Below the pieces are notes generated by a model, which ran no database searches, was not told the origin of the DNA, and saw only the letters and a program-made list of their open reading frames with translations. A stretch of DNA of 34,535 nt, from positions 1-34,535 of the forward strand of contig JAFYWY010000098.1 in the NCBI GenBank assembly GCA_017546455.1. The letters run 5' to 3'. Each line of letters opens with the position of its first letter. Within the stretch, counting starts at the first letter, position 1. Positions 34,020 through 34,535 of this stretch are shown in pieces. The translations under genes and the position numbers were made by a program. Origin of the DNA: Opitutales bacterium. Lineage in GTDB: Bacteria; Verrucomicrobiota; Verrucomicrobiia; Opitutales; UBA953.

Positions 34020-34535
34020 ATGAAAGTCTCTGCCCCCATCGAAAAACATCACGGACGTTACTTGCCGTGGGCGGCGGGAAGCGCCGCATTCCTCGGACTC
34101 GCTGGAACGCTTTGGGCGCTCTCAGACGTCTTAGAAAACGATACCGACGGCGACGGATGGACCGATGCCGAAGAAATTGTCGCGGGAACCGATCCCGCAG
34201 ACGAAACCGATCCTTGGGATTCCGACAGCGACGGAATCGCCGATTATCTCGAATTCCTCGACGGCACAGACCCGCTCGACCCGAACGACCCGCCGCGAAT
34301 CCGAAAAAGCGTGCTCACGTACAGCGTCGCCGTAGCAGGCGACGAAGCAACCAACATCTCGCTGGAGTCTCTGAAATCGGGTTCGCAACAAAATATGTAC
34401 CACAACACGGCGTGGTTCGGGAAGCGCTTGAACTACACGTTCTTTAGACCGGCCGCGGATTCGAAATGGCAGGCCATCAACGGCAACGAAATCGAATACT
34501 GGTCCACGGGGTATTATGACTTACTTGCCCGAAAC
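34020..34535 (+). CDS. Calcium-repeat secreted protein, N-terminal part (runs off window)
   Basis: 172 codons are visible; the gene continues past the right edge. The ATG at 34020 sits 5 bp after GGAA. A hydrophobic signal/anchor (about 15-35) ends in AGTLWALS, identical to the paralogue at 25802 and at the same distance from the start. Then come D-T-D-G-D-G and D-S-D-S-D-G calcium loops and DPLDPNDPP, again as in the paralogue. After about residue 90 the two diverge, but NGNEIEYW echoes GNGVEYW. Whether it too ends in a hydrolase cannot be seen here. Confidence 0.85.
   Translation, partial: MKVSAPIEKHHGRYLPWAAGSAAFLGLAGTLWALSDVLENDTDGDGWTDAEEIVAGTDPADETDPWDSDSDGIADYLEFLDGTDPLDPNDPPRIRKSVLTYSVAVAGDEATNISLESLKSGSQQNMYHNTAWFGKRLNYTFFRPAADSKWQAINGNEIEYWSTGYYDLLARN

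Overview
The window looks like a chromosomal segment of a member of the Verrucomicrobiota, possibly the Opitutia/Puniceicoccales side. GC content is near 50%. The main pointers are a Verru_Chthon-cassette-A-like prepilin protein (14968-17838), large secreted proteins with thrombospondin-type-3 calcium repeats (25802, 34020), a TorF-like porin, weak Shine-Dalgarno signals and an anaerobic sulfatase maturase. The lineage call rests on recognition of families, not on a search. MenB (menaquinone) and the sulfatase maturase fit an anaerobic or facultative polysaccharide degrader.

Layout. Positions 320-4561 hold a leftward block: hisH, hisB, hpt, lepB and dnaN. Positions 4562-4860 are an AT-rich gap with several DnaA-box-like 9-mers. 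To its right, most genes point rightward: argS, menB, then (after leftward rpsR) mnmE-mnmG, four small envelope/unknown genes and tlyA in one tight run. Two perfect parS palindromes (10431, 11582) lie in and just after mnmG. Coding direction flips at the gap, and the + strand stays G- and T-rich to its right even across a gene encoded on the other strand. Together these make 4562-4860 a good candidate for the chromosomal replication origin.

Positions 14968-17838 hold the leftward prepilin-like gene. Positions 18054-25629 hold a housekeeping stretch, several of whose genes have the C-ending codon bias of high expression: phosphohexomutase, fluoride channel crcB, a small lipoprotein, an orphan RelE-like protein, pssA, a porin, gap and ahcY. 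Positions 25802-29549 are compositionally different: a calcium-repeat/alpha-beta-hydrolase secreted protein, translationally coupled to a lipoprotein. Then come tRNA-Leu(UAG), a leftward mtfA-like peptidase / unknown / icd operon, a sulfatase maturase, and the start of a second calcium-repeat protein that runs off the right edge.

Three copies of a structured intergenic repeat of about 165 bp occur at 162, 7704 and 33671. Four intrinsic terminators share one stem sequence (CGTTCCCG/CGGGAACG), and the octamer GCGGGAAC is strongly over-represented in the window. The most useful leads are the origin/parS region, the dispersed repeat, the paralogous calcium-repeat secreted proteins with a shared upstream element, and the prepilin gene whose true start is hidden.
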